Source: Ruegeria sp. HKCCSA071 (lineage in GTDB: Bacteria > Pseudomonadota > Alphaproteobacteria > Rhodobacterales > Rhodobacteraceae). Taken from it: a DNA stretch of 64,000 nt. Of this stretch, positions 1 to 7,640 are shown in pieces. The stretch lies in assembly GCF_017872555.1 (NCBI RefSeq), contig NZ_JAEDOX010000002.1, positions 186,001 to 250,000 on the forward strand, given 5' to 3'. How positions within the stretch are numbered: position 1 is the first letter of the stretch; each line of letters begins with the position of its first letter. Under the pieces are notes generated by a model. The model saw only the letters and a program-made list of their open reading frames with translations, searched no databases and had not been told where the DNA came from. The position numbers and the translations under genes were made by a program.

Positions 1-300
1 CGCGCGCGCGTCGTCGCGAATGTCAATCGGGGTATCGAAGGCGCGCGCAATGCAATCGGCGGTGATATCGTCATGGGTCGGGCCGATGCCGCCGCTGGTA
101 AAGACGGTGTCGTGGCTGTCAGACAGCGCTTTGACTGCCGCTTCGATGGCGGGGGCGTCATCGCTGACGATGCGGACCTCTTTGAGATCGATGCCGTGTT
201 TTGCAAGCTCCTGCGCCAGAAAATGCATGTTTGCATCGCGGGTGCGGCCCGACAGGATTTCATCCCCGATCACCAGCATTGCTGCGGTTGGATTGGCCAT
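1..300 (-). CDS. CinA-like molybdopterin-binding domain protein, 5' part only
   Basis: The reverse strand opens with ATG at 300-298 and stays open to the window edge, giving about 100 residues beginning MANPTAAMLVIGDEILSGRT. The GDEILSGR motif and the later TSGGIGPTHDDIT motif are the signature of the MoCF_biosynth / CinA N-terminal fold (MoaB/MogA-like). Stand-alone proteins of this kind are common in Rhodobacteraceae; whether this one is stand-alone or continues into a CinA amidase domain cannot be seen because the 3' end is outside the window. AGGAGT lies about 8 nt upstream of the start. It is divergent from sfsA, with about 50 bp between the two starts. Confidence 0.85.
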   Translation of the reverse strand, partial: MANPTAAMLVIGDEILSGRTRDANMHFLAQELAKHGIDLKEVRIVSDDAPAIEAAVKALSDSHDTVFTSGGIGPTHDDITADCIARAFDTPIDIRDDARA

Positions 301-350
301 GGCGCGGACTCCTCTTGATCGTCTTCAGGGGCAGGTATAGGCCGTGAGAC

Positions 351-1082
351 ATGCGTTTTGAAACCCCTCTTGTCCCCGCCCGCCTGATCCGTCGCTACAA
401 ACGCTTTCTGGCCGATTGCAGGCTGGATGACGGGCGCGAAGTGACCGCCCATTGCGCCAATCCGGGATCCATGATGGGGCTGGCCGAACCGGGCCAGATG
501 ATCTGGCTGGAACCCAACGACGACCCGAAGAAAAAGCTGAAATTCGGCTGGCGGCTGGTGGATCACGAAAACGGGCATTTCACCGGGGTCGATACATCCG
601 TCCCGAACCGGGCTTTGCGGGCGGCGCTTGCGGCGCGCGAGATCCCCGAGCTGGCCGCTTATGACACTGTCCGGCCCGAGGTGAAATACGGGCAAAACAG
701 CCGTATCGATTTCCTGCTGAGCGGCCCCGGCCTGCCAGATGCCTATATCGAGGTCAAAAGCGTGACGCTGTCCCGCCAGCCCGGTCTGGCCGAGTTCCCC
801 GACAGCGTCACCGCCCGCGGCACCAAGCATCTGGGCGAGCTGGCACAGATGGCAGCGCAGGGGCACCGGGCGATCATGCTGTACCTGGTGCAACGCACCG
901 ATTGCGACCGGTTCGCGCTGGCCGCGGATATCGATCCGGCCTATGCGGCGGCGTTTGAGGTCGCGCAGGCGCAAGGGGTAGAGCGGATGATTTGCGGGAC
1001 GCGGATTTCGCCGGATGGGGTTTGGGTTGACGTCAGTACCTTTCCAGTAATCAACCAGCATGACCCTGACCTGCTGACGTAG
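351..1082 (+). CDS. sfsA: SfsA family protein (sugar fermentation stimulation)
   Basis: A 243-residue protein with the family's full length. Conserved blocks include HCANPGSM near residues 34-41, the acidic RID at 118-120 and the YIEVKSVTL strand with E134 and K136, an arrangement resembling a PD-(D/E)xK nuclease core; ARGTKHLGEL follows. SfsA was named for an effect on maltose metabolism in E. coli and is described as a DNA-binding protein; its biochemical role in alphaproteobacteria is not settled. The start lies only 50 bp from the divergent CinA-like gene, so the two probably share a small promoter region. I see no strong Shine-Dalgarno (GTGAGAC precedes the ATG). Confidence 0.93.
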   Translation: MRFETPLVPARLIRRYKRFLADCRLDDGREVTAHCANPGSMMGLAEPGQMIWLEPNDDPKKKLKFGWRLVDHENGHFTGVDTSVPNRALRAALAAREIPELAAYDTVRPEVKYGQNSRIDFLLSGPGLPDAYIEVKSVTLSRQPGLAEFPDSVTARGTKHLGELAQMAAQGHRAIMLYLVQRTDCDRFALAADIDPAYAAAFEVAQAQGVERMICGTRISPDGVWVDVSTFPVINQHDPDLLT

Positions 1083-1137
1083 CCCAAAATGCGCGCGATT
1101 GACTAAGGAGCACTGATTGAGACTGTTTGGCGCGCGT

Positions 1138-2055
1138 CTAAGACGCAGCAACCGCTTGTGCCATGAGTTTCAAATGCCTCATATCTGTACCGCAGCACCC
1201 TCCTATCACTGAAATTGACGGGTTGTTATGCACGACGTCCGCAATCTCTTGCCCAAGCACATGGGGGTCACCTTCGTCTAATTCCTCGGCCTCATCCAGT
1301 TCCGCATGAGAGCAACTTGATGCGTTTGCGACAACGCCTCTTAGTCTTGGATGGCGATTTAGCGCATCGGAAAAGTGGGTCGGATGGGCACAATTGACCA
1401 TGAAGAACTGCGCAGCCGCATCCGTGGCGACATCGATTTGATCCAGCGCGTCGACAAGCTTTGTTCCATCTGCCAGACACCCGTCGGTTTCAACAACCAA
1501 TGACATCACTATCGGTAGTCCAAAATCCTGCGCAGCCAGAATGCAGCCCGCTGCTTCGCTAGGTCTGTTGAACGTATAAGCTGTCACCAAGTCGACACTG
1601 GTTTGTTTCAAAACGGCAAGCTGCGCACTGTGATACCGACGGGCATCATCGATCGACATGGCCGGAACGTCCGCATAGGGATCGTGGCGTGGGCCGACGC
1701 AAGCAGAAACCAAAACGTCATCTCGACCAGCGCTCTGACGCACGTCTTCCATTAACGCGACAGCATCCTGGTTTATTTCATGCAGTTGTTCGGCATCGTA
1801 ACCCAGAGGAGCAGCCCGATCGGCATTGGCCATCCAAGTCGGTGCATCAAGTATGCAACCCACCGCCATCTCGCCCGCCAACTGAACAAGCGCGTGCATC
1901 TGACCTGCAAGGACAGAACGGGTTTCTGGGTTCTCTAGCAATGGAAATGAGGCAAATCCCGGCAAATCTATGCCGTGGTTAAAGATCAGATCCGTGCCAG
2001 TTCCGGCAAAAACCAAATACTTTTTGTCTGTCTCGTGCGGGAGCTGTCGTGGCAC
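1138..2055 (-). CDS. Homocysteine S-methyltransferase family protein
   Basis: A 305-residue single-domain protein of the Pfam S-methyl_trans family. The zinc thiolates expected for this family are present: Cys222 in VNCAHPTH and the pair Cys287-Cys288 in GGCCGTD near the C-terminus. It lacks the cobalamin and folate domains of MetH, so it should use a simple methyl donor such as S-methylmethionine, betaine or dimethylsulfonio compounds; the sequence does not say which. Base composition looks lower in G+C than its neighbours, with several A/T-rich stretches, which may indicate later acquisition. It stands alone, convergent with sfsA (55 bp apart) and divergent from map. Confidence 0.85.
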   Translation of the reverse strand: MPRQLPHETDKKYLVFAGTGTDLIFNHGIDLPGFASFPLLENPETRSVLAGQMHALVQLAGEMAVGCILDAPTWMANADRAAPLGYDAEQLHEINQDAVALMEDVRQSAGRDDVLVSACVGPRHDPYADVPAMSIDDARRYHSAQLAVLKQTSVDLVTAYTFNRPSEAAGCILAAQDFGLPIVMSLVVETDGCLADGTKLVDALDQIDVATDAAAQFFMVNCAHPTHFSDALNRHPRLRGVVANASSCSHAELDEAEELDEGDPHVLGQEIADVVHNNPSISVIGGCCGTDMRHLKLMAQAVAAS

Positions 2056-2206
2056 TTCAGTGCGCTCCTTAGTTGTTGGAGTTCATCGCAACAATAACAG
2101 GGCAGAGGCTGTCTGTGAAATTTGCTGTGTAAACTGAACAAACACCAAACCGTTATGCATCAACGCAATGGTCGATGGGTCAAACCGGATTTGAAACCTA
2201 ACTTCA

Positions 2207-2222
2207 GTTCAAGTTCTTGAAC
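2207..2222. promoter_or_regulatory. 16-bp inverted repeat between methyltransferase gene and map
   Basis: GTTCAAG-TT-CTTGAAC is a perfect 7-bp inverted repeat with a 2-bp centre in the 274-bp space between two divergent genes. It lies about 110 bp before the map start and 150 bp before the methyltransferase start. The form fits a dimeric repressor site; no regulator gene is adjacent and the function is inferred only from position and symmetry. Confidence 0.35.
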
Positions 2223-2329
2223 TCTCGTGGTTCTGCCCCATGTGCCGCCTGATACACTGCGCCCTCTGGTACTTTCTGCACAAGCAGCGTAAAAGAAGTG
2301 CCGCGCGTAACAATTGGAGCTTTGCGTCG

Positions 2330-3142
2330 ATGAAAGAGCATCGTGGCCGCCTGACCAAGGACGGTATCCGCATCTATGAACAGGGTGATTTTGCCGGGAT
2401 GCACGCGGCGGGCGCTCTGGCGGCGCGGATATTGGATGATATCGCCGCGCATGTCTTTCCCGGTCAGACCACGGGTGTGCTTGACGGGCTGATCACACAG
2501 ATGGTCGAGGATGCGGGCGCGACCTCGGCCACGATCGGCTATAAGGGGTATGAGCACGCCAGCTGCATCAGTGTGAACCATGTGGTCTGCCACGGTATTC
2601 CCGGTGACAAGAAGCTGAAGGATGGCGATATCCTGAACATCGATGTGACCGTCATCGTGGATGGCTGGTTCGGTGACACCTCGCGCATGTATGTGGCGGG
2701 CAAGCTGCCGCGCAAGGCCGAGCGTCTGATCCAGGTAACCCATGACGCGCTGTTCAAGGGCATCGAGATGGTCAAACCGGGCAACACGTTCGGCGATATC
2801 GGCCATGCCATTCAGGCCTATGTCGAAGCGCATCGGATGAGTGTTGTTCGCGACTTTTGCGGGCACGGTCTGGGCCGCGTGTTCCACGCGCCGCCGAATG
2901 TACTGCACTATGGCCGCCCCGGCACAGGCGCGGTTCTTGAGGAAGGTATGTTCTTTACCATTGAACCGATGGTCAATCTGGGCCGTCCCGAAACCAAGAC
3001 ACTGGCCGATGACTGGACCGCTGTGACCCGCGACAAGTCGCTGTCGGCACAGTTCGAGCATTCGGTGGGCGTAACGGCGAATGGGGTCGATATCTTTACC
3101 CTGTCACCGGGCGGCAAGTTTCACCCGACCTATTCGTCCTGA
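2330..3142 (+). CDS. map: Methionine aminopeptidase, type I
   Basis: The enzyme removes the initiator methionine from nascent proteins in the cytosol. All five metal ligands of the family are visible: D105 (NIDVTV), D116 (FGDTSRM), H179 (FCGHGLG), E212 (FTIEPMV) and E243 (QFEHS); H186 of the HAPPNV motif is also there. An in-frame ATG further upstream (2240) would add 30 residues that do not look like the family, so I place the start at 2330, preceded by GGAG about 10 nt away; this gives 270 residues, normal for type I. The 3' end overlaps a small convergent ORF (3130-3309) by 13 bp. Confidence 0.96.
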   Translation: MKEHRGRLTKDGIRIYEQGDFAGMHAAGALAARILDDIAAHVFPGQTTGVLDGLITQMVEDAGATSATIGYKGYEHASCISVNHVVCHGIPGDKKLKDGDILNIDVTVIVDGWFGDTSRMYVAGKLPRKAERLIQVTHDALFKGIEMVKPGNTFGDIGHAIQAYVEAHRMSVVRDFCGHGLGRVFHAPPNVLHYGRPGTGAVLEEGMFFTIEPMVNLGRPETKTLADDWTAVTRDKSLSAQFEHSVGVTANGVDIFTLSPGGKFHPTYSS

Positions 3143-3309
3143 TCGGCGGCCTGTTCGCGCAGGAGCTTCAGCAGCATCGTCTCAGCCCCCCAAGGGGTAA
3201 CCGCATCGTGGATGAACACCGGCGCGCGCAGGGGTTTGGGGTCAGGTTTCGTCGTGACCTCGGCGTCGCGGGAGACTGTCCAGACAAAGGGTGTCAGAGC
3301 ATGGTCCAT
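3130..3309 (-). CDS. Small conserved-looking protein, 59 residues, function unknown
   Basis: The reverse strand reads ATG at 3309-3307 to TAG at 3132-3130, 59 codons beginning MDHALTPFVWTVSRDAEV and ending LLREQAADQDE. The product is well composed for a soluble protein, without low complexity, and an in-frame TAG at 3321-3319 fixes the ATG as the first possible start. It overlaps the end of map by 13 bp in convergent orientation and lies 25 bp upstream of the HAD gene on the same strand, so it may be the downstream end of nothing and the head of the HAD-rsmD operon. I do not recognise a domain. Translation is inferred from codon pattern and position only. Confidence 0.55.
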   Translation of the reverse strand: MDHALTPFVWTVSRDAEVTTKPDPKPLRAPVFIHDAVTPWGAETMLLKLLREQAADQDE

Positions 3310-3334
3310 GGCTGCACCCTAGCACAGTTGGGGG

Positions 3335-3979
3335 TCAGAGTCCCAACAGCGGGTGCGCCTGTGACAAATCCGTGATCACCTCGGCCCCAAGATCGGCCAG
3401 CCTGTCACCACCGCCATGCGGCGCGTAGGCCAGACAGCGCATATTGGCCCGGATTGCGGCCGTAACGCCATTGTGGCTGTCCTCGATAACCACAGGGACC
3501 TGTGCGCCAAAATGTTCGGCCGCCAGTTGAAACATCTTTGGATCAGGCTTGCCGGTGCCCAGCACATGGGCCGAGAACATCACATCTTTGAACCGGTCCC
3601 AAAGCCCGTTCTGGCCCAGCGTGATCTGCATCTTGTCCGGGCTGCCGTTTGAGGCCACGCAATAGGGGATGCCCCGCTGATCCAGCGCCGCAAGCAGGTC
3701 TGCGACACCAGATACCAAAGGCACACCGGCGCGCAGGCGGTCGTAGGTTTCGGCATAGACCTGATCAATCCAGTCTTCGGGCAGATCAGCGCCCATTCCA
3801 CGCGCCTTGTCGCGCACCCCAACCATGGTTCCACCCACAAACAGGGACATGCATTCGGGCAAGGTCAGGTGCAGGCCATAGCCTGCCAGATTGTCCGCCA
3901 GCACCTGGTTCGAGATCACCTCGCTGTCGACCAGAACGCCATCGCAATCGAAAATGACCAGATCATGCACTTTGATCAC
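3335..3979 (-). CDS. HAD-superfamily phosphatase / phosphomutase-like hydrolase
   Basis: A 214-residue HAD subfamily IA enzyme. Motif I is D11-C-D13-G-V with the nucleophile and acid/base aspartates; motif II is the Ser in CVASNGSP near 110; motif III is K144 in GTGKPDPKMF; motif IV is E166-D167 in VVIEDSHNGV. A helical cap sits between residues 15 and 85. This pattern is shared by phosphoglycolate phosphatase and beta-phosphoglucomutase-like enzymes, and substrate cannot be assigned from sequence. The 5' end overlaps the 3' end of rsmD by 17 bp, so the two are co-transcribed. Confidence 0.88.
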   Translation of the reverse strand: MIKVHDLVIFDCDGVLVDSEVISNQVLADNLAGYGLHLTLPECMSLFVGGTMVGVRDKARGMGADLPEDWIDQVYAETYDRLRAGVPLVSGVADLLAALDQRGIPYCVASNGSPDKMQITLGQNGLWDRFKDVMFSAHVLGTGKPDPKMFQLAAEHFGAQVPVVIEDSHNGVTAAIRANMRCLAYAPHGGGDRLADLGAEVITDLSQAHPLLGL

Positions 3980-4523
3980 CGTTCCGCATCAATGAGATAT
4001 ACGTGTCGCCATATTTGCGGCTGTCGTGCACCGTGAACCCGGCCGGAGCCTGCATCCGTGAGTTTTCTTCCCAAACCAGCAGCGCATCATCCGCGATCCA
4101 GCCATTGGCCAGCGCGTCAATGGCTTTCTGTCCCATGGCCTTGCCATAGGGCGGATCCAGAAAGATCAGATCGTAGGGCGCGCCCGGATTTTCGCCCAAC
4201 CGGGTTGCATCGCGGCGGATCAGGTCGGTGCGCCCGGCACTGCGGGTCAGGTCGATATTCTTGCGGATCAAACCCTGCGCCACACGCCCGTCATCGACGA
4301 AGGTGACATGCGCCGCACCGCGTGACAGCGCTTCGAGCCCGAGTGCCCCGGTGCCAGCAAACAGGTCCAGCACGCGCAGGCCGTCGAAATCGATCTGATG
4401 AGCCAGCACGTTGAACAGGCTTTCGCGCACCCGGTCTGTGGTCGGGCGCAGATGTGCGCCCGCATCGCCCTTGCCGACGGGGGTCAGGGCGCGACCGCGG
4501 AACTCTCCGGCAATGATCCTCAT
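3963..4523 (-). CDS. rsmD: 16S rRNA (guanine(966)-N2)-methyltransferase RsmD
   Basis: The 186-residue protein has a Rossmann methyltransferase fold with the SAM-binding loop VLDLFAGTGALG (residues 51-62) and the catalytic N-methyltransferase motif DPPY at 123-126. The opening MRIIAGEFRGR is typical of RsmD, which modifies G966 of 16S rRNA during 30S assembly. It overlaps the upstream FAD oxidoreductase stop by 4 bp and the downstream HAD gene by 17 bp, forming one operon read leftward. Confidence 0.95.
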   Translation of the reverse strand: MRIIAGEFRGRALTPVGKGDAGAHLRPTTDRVRESLFNVLAHQIDFDGLRVLDLFAGTGALGLEALSRGAAHVTFVDDGRVAQGLIRKNIDLTRSAGRTDLIRRDATRLGENPGAPYDLIFLDPPYGKAMGQKAIDALANGWIADDALLVWEENSRMQAPAGFTVHDSRKYGDTYISLMRNGDQSA

Positions 4524-5731
4524 GCCTTGAGCAGCGGTTTAAGGTCTGCGTCCGGGTCAGCCACGACAGCCGGGTCGGCCGTTTTTCCCATCTCGATCAG
4601 GCGTTTGCCGACCATATAGGCGCGCGGATCGTTCATCGCGTCAACCGCAATCAGCTTGTCGCCGTTGTAATACCAGAAGGATACGGTCTGCCCTTCGCCC
4701 TGCCGCGTCACCACGCGGTCATATCCGGTGTTCAGGCCCGCGATCTGAAGCTTGACGTCATATTGATCCGACCAGAACCACGGGGTTGCCACATAGTCCT
4801 TGGCCGCGCCCAGCATGTTCTGGGCCACGATCTCGGCCTGATCAATGGCGTTGGGGACGCTTTCCAGACGGATGCGGCCTTCGCCGTGCGGAAAAGAGGC
4901 ACAATCGCCAGCCGCCCAGATCGAAGGGTCGGACGTGCGACCATGGGCGTCGGTCCTGATGCCGTTGTCCAGGTCCAGTCCCGCCATCTCGGCCAGTTGG
5001 GTTGCGGGTGCAATGCCGACGCCAACCACAACAAAATCAACATCCAGCTTTCTGCCGTCGGTCAGAACCGCGCCGGTGACCTTGCCGTTTTCACCGATCA
5101 GATGATCCAGCCCGACGCCTTCGCGGATGTCAGCGCCGTATGCACTGTGCAACGCGCGGAAATAGTCGCTGGTTTCGGGTGCCGCAACTCGTTGCAGGAT
5201 GCGGTCGGCCATCTCGACCAGAATGACCTTGACGCCCCGCTTGGCGCAGACGGCGGCAGCTTCGAGCCCGATATACCCGCCGCCCACGATCAACGCGCGG
5301 GCGCCTTCGGTCACTTTGGGCTCCATCTCGTCGATATGGGCCAGATCGCGCACCACATGCACGCCGTCCAGATCGCCTCCGATGGCGGCAGGCAGGCGGC
5401 GCGGATCTGACCCGGTGGTCAGCGCCAGTTCGTCATACGGGATGACTTCGTCCCCAACAGTGACCGTTTTGGCCTTGGGGTCGATGCCAGTCACGCGCTG
5501 ACCCAGACGCAGGGTGATGTTGTTTTCCGTATAAAAACTTTCAGGCCGCAGGAACAGACGCTCAAGCTCCATCTCGCCCAGCAGATAGGCTTTGGACAGG
5601 GGCGGGCGCTGATAAGGCAGATGCGGCTCGGCCCCGATCAGAGTGATTTCACCCGCAAACCCGTCCTTGCGCAGACGGGCCACCAAAGACGCGCCTGCCT
5701 GCCCCGCGCCGATCACGACAATATGGCTCAT
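4520..5731 (-). CDS. FAD-dependent NAD(P)H:ferredoxin reductase family protein
   Basis: A 403-residue pyridine-nucleotide-disulfide-type reductase. The FAD loop GAGQAGA is at residues 8-14, the YQRPPLSKAYL motif of the putidaredoxin/rhodocoxin reductase group follows near 50-60, the NAD(P)H loop VGGGYIGLEAA is near 170, and the second FAD motif WAAGDCA is near 275. The C-terminal region with PWFWSDQYD is the reductase domain of this group, which passes electrons to a [2Fe-2S] ferredoxin serving P450s or dioxygenases. No ferredoxin or oxygenase gene is adjacent, so the partner is unknown. It is divergent from the peroxiredoxin gene and leads the rsmD-HAD operon. Confidence 0.9.
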   Translation of the reverse strand: MSHIVVIGAGQAGASLVARLRKDGFAGEITLIGAEPHLPYQRPPLSKAYLLGEMELERLFLRPESFYTENNITLRLGQRVTGIDPKAKTVTVGDEVIPYDELALTTGSDPRRLPAAIGGDLDGVHVVRDLAHIDEMEPKVTEGARALIVGGGYIGLEAAAVCAKRGVKVILVEMADRILQRVAAPETSDYFRALHSAYGADIREGVGLDHLIGENGKVTGAVLTDGRKLDVDFVVVGVGIAPATQLAEMAGLDLDNGIRTDAHGRTSDPSIWAAGDCASFPHGEGRIRLESVPNAIDQAEIVAQNMLGAAKDYVATPWFWSDQYDVKLQIAGLNTGYDRVVTRQGEGQTVSFWYYNGDKLIAVDAMNDPRAYMVGKRLIEMGKTADPAVVADPDADLKPLLKA

Positions 5732-5830
5732 GCTTTGCCTACCCCGCAGTTTTCAAGTGGTCACCGTGTTCAGACCACCTATATTGCGGCTAAGCCCAAT
5801 TCTGCAAATCCAAACGACAGGAGGTGAATA

Positions 5831-6316
5831 ATGATTTCAACAGGAGATACCCTGCCCGAAGCAACGCTGATCCAGATGGGTACGAACGGGCCGGAAGAGG
5901 TGCGGATTTCAGACAAGACCAAAGGCCGCAAGGTGGTGATCTTTGCCGTGCCGGGGGCCTATACCGGCACCTGCACGACCGCCCATGTGCCCAGTTTTAT
6001 CCGCACGAAGAAACAGTTTGACGCCAAGGGCGTGGACGAGATTCTGTGCCTTTCGGTCAATGATCCGTTTGTGATGCAGGCGTGGGGGCAGTCCACTGGC
6101 GCGACCGAGGCGGGGCTGACCATGGTATCGGACGCGGCGGCAGAGTTCACCAAGGCCATCGGCATGGATTTCGATGCGCCGCCAGTGGGGCTTTTCGCGC
6201 GGTCCAAGCGATATGCAATGCTGGTCGAGGATGGCAAGGTCACGGTGCTGAATATGGAAGAAAACCCCGGTGCCTGCGAAATTTCCGCCGGAGAAGGCCT
6301 GCTGGATGTGATCTGA
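5831..6316 (+). CDS. Peroxiredoxin, Prx5 type
   Basis: A 161-residue thiol peroxidase. The peroxidatic motif PxxxTxxC is present as PGAYTGTC with Cys48, and the length and the NPGACEIS segment near the C-terminus fit the Prx5 (AhpC/TSA, redoxin) group that reduces H2O2 and organic hydroperoxides using glutaredoxin or thioredoxin. A strong Shine-Dalgarno GGAGGTG precedes the ATG by about 5 nt. The spacer with the divergent FAD oxidoreductase contains a short inverted repeat GTGGTC / GACCAC (about 5758-5780) that could be a redox-regulator site; this is only positional. A hairpin terminator follows. Confidence 0.93.
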   Translation: MISTGDTLPEATLIQMGTNGPEEVRISDKTKGRKVVIFAVPGAYTGTCTTAHVPSFIRTKKQFDAKGVDEILCLSVNDPFVMQAWGQSTGATEAGLTMVSDAAAEFTKAIGMDFDAPPVGLFARSKRYAMLVEDGKVTVLNMEENPGACEISAGEGLLDVI

Positions 6317-6324
6317 TTTTGATC

Positions 6325-6345
6325 GGCCCTGGTCCGACCGGGGCC
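6325..6345 (+). terminator. Rho-independent terminator after peroxiredoxin gene
   Basis: GGCCC-TGGTC-C-GACC-G-GGGCC forms a nearly perfect hairpin 9 bp past the peroxiredoxin stop and is followed by TTTCG. The T-run is short, so termination may be partial. Confidence 0.6.
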
Positions 6346-6419
6346 TTTCGCCGCCAATTTAACTTGAAGCACCGCCCCAGAGCGCGAATACTTGGCCTAT
6401 TCATACGGGGAGTTTTTTC

Positions 6420-6665
6420 ATGAAACTTAACGCGTTCTACCTATTACTGTCCGGCGCAGCCCTTTTGGCGGCCTGTGGACCGGCCCCAACCCCGCAACAG
6501 CAAGCTGCACGCCAGCACGAAATTGCCTGTCTGGGCGGAACGTTGGGCGGGGCGCTTGTCGGGGGCGCGATCGGCAACCAGTTCGGTGGCGGATCGGGCA
6601 AGACGATCCTGACCGCAGCGGGCGCTGCCGCTGGCGGCATCGAAGGTCAGAGATTCGCGTGCTGA
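6420..6665 (+). CDS. Small glycine-zipper lipoprotein
   Basis: An 81-residue lipoprotein. The signal peptide ends in the lipobox LLAAC with the lipidated Cys19. After a Gln-rich linker comes a glycine-zipper segment (about residues 38-77) of GxxxG-type repeats such as LGGTLGGALVGGAIGNQFGG, seen in outer-membrane-associated proteins of the 17-kDa antigen/OsmB kind. These help organise or insert into the envelope, but no specific role can be assigned. It heads a run of three small envelope genes (spacing 10 and 15 bp), each with its own Shine-Dalgarno. Confidence 0.8.
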   Translation: MKLNAFYLLLSGAALLAACGPAPTPQQQAARQHEIACLGGTLGGALVGGAIGNQFGGGSGKTILTAAGAAAGGIEGQRFAC

Positions 6666-6675
6666 GGAGGTCGAT

Positions 6676-7023
6676 ATGAAACAGTTAAGCCTGGTGGTAT
6701 TCATGGTGGCTTTGGCCGGTTCGGGTCACGCCGAAAGCGTGGCTGAACTGCACGAAAACGAGTTGAAGGCCATCGACGCCAACAATGACGGGTTCCTGTC
6801 CAAAGACGAGTTCGATGCTTTCTCGGATTATGCCTTTCAGGCAATGGACGAAGACAGGAACGGTACTCTGGGTCAGGCCGAGGCCAAGCCGTTCATGGAC
6901 ATCAAACTGTTCCGCAACGCTGACCGAAACGGCGACAACGTAATCTCAAGACCTGAATTTGACACACAGATGGGCGCGGATTTCCAGTCTGCGGATCAGG
7001 ACGGGAATGGTCGGCTTGACTAA
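6676..7023 (+). CDS. Exported EF-hand protein
   Basis: A 115-residue protein with a signal peptide (about residues 1-19, ending GHA) and EF-hand calcium loops at residues 34-45 (DANNDGFLSKDE), 58-69 and 83-94. A fourth loop begins at 107 (DQDGNGRLD) but the stop codon falls inside it, leaving a half loop; this may be natural or a small truncation. The protein should bind calcium in the periplasm. GAGGAGG precedes the ATG. It lies between two lipoprotein genes on the same strand. Confidence 0.85.
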   Translation: MKQLSLVVFMVALAGSGHAESVAELHENELKAIDANNDGFLSKDEFDAFSDYAFQAMDEDRNGTLGQAEAKPFMDIKLFRNADRNGDNVISRPEFDTQMGADFQSADQDGNGRLD

Positions 7024-7038
7024 CGACAGGAGCATGGG

Positions 7039-7350
7039 ATGAACAAATGGCTTGGGGTGACAGCGCTGGCGCTGGTTGCGGCCTGTGACGTGCCGCAGGC
7101 CCCGTTGGTGGCAGGCCCAGACGGGCAGGCCCGCATTCAGATAAACCTGTCTGGCCTGACCTGCTATGAAAACAAGTGTCTGGATATCAACCCGGCCGCG
7201 CGCAGCGTGCGTCAGATCGGAAACAAGACCACGGGCATTCCAAGGGCGATTGACGTCAGCGACGGCACTGTCACGCCTGCCGAGTTCCGGCAGATGGGCA
7301 CTGCCGCATCGCTGGCTGGCGGTGAAGGGTCAGGCCGCAACGATCGCTAG
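7039..7350 (+). CDS. Small lipoprotein of unknown function
   Basis: A 103-residue product with a type II signal peptide and lipobox LVAAC (Cys16). The mature part contains two cysteines in [10 protein letters not shown] (about residues 45-53) that could form a disulfide. No domain is recognised. It is preceded by GGAG and follows the EF-hand gene by 15 bp, so the three small envelope genes are probably one transcript. The stop overlaps the stop of the convergent phhB gene by 4 bp. Confidence 0.7.
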   Translation: MNKWLGVTALALVAACDVPQAPLVAGPDGQARIQINLSGLTCYENKCLDINPAARSVRQIGNKTTGIPRAIDVSDGTVTPAEFRQMGTAASLAGGEGSGRNDR

Positions 7351-7640
7351 CACAGACTGTCCATCTTGCGGGCCAGCTTGGCATCCAGCGACGACAGGCC
7401 GCCCACGTCATGGGTGGACAAGACAACCTCGACCGTGCGGTAGACATTGAACCATTCGGGGTGATGATTCCACTTCTCGGCCCAGATTGCCACCTGTGTC
7501 ATCCAGCCGAAGGCATGGACAAAATTGTCGAAAATGAAGGTCTTGGTGATCGCATCGCGGCCTTCAACCATGGTCCAACCGTTTTTGAACAGCGGATCCA
7601 GCAGCGGGCCACGGGTTTCGGTCGACAAGAGTTCGGTCAT
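7347..7640 (-). CDS. phhB: Pterin-4a-carbinolamine dehydratase
   Basis: A 97-residue protein with the family motif [13 protein letters not shown] followed by [10 protein letters not shown], which supplies the active-site histidines. The enzyme dehydrates 4a-hydroxytetrahydropterin, recycling the cofactor of phenylalanine hydroxylase; no hydroxylase gene is in the window. The start overlaps the upstream acyltransferase stop by 4 bp, so it is the last gene of a four-gene operon (RidA, phosphodiesterase, acyltransferase, PhhB). Confidence 0.93.
   Translation of the reverse strand: MTELLSTETRGPLLDPLFKNGWTMVEGRDAITKTFIFDNFVHAFGWMTQVAIWAEKWNHHPEWFNVYRTVEVVLSTHDVGGLSSLDAKLARKMDSLC

Noticed and set aside
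270..1151. 293-residue reverse open frame opposite sfsA
   Set aside because: Antisense to a clear gene; composition (many Arg, Gln, His) is that of a shadow frame in high-G+C DNA.
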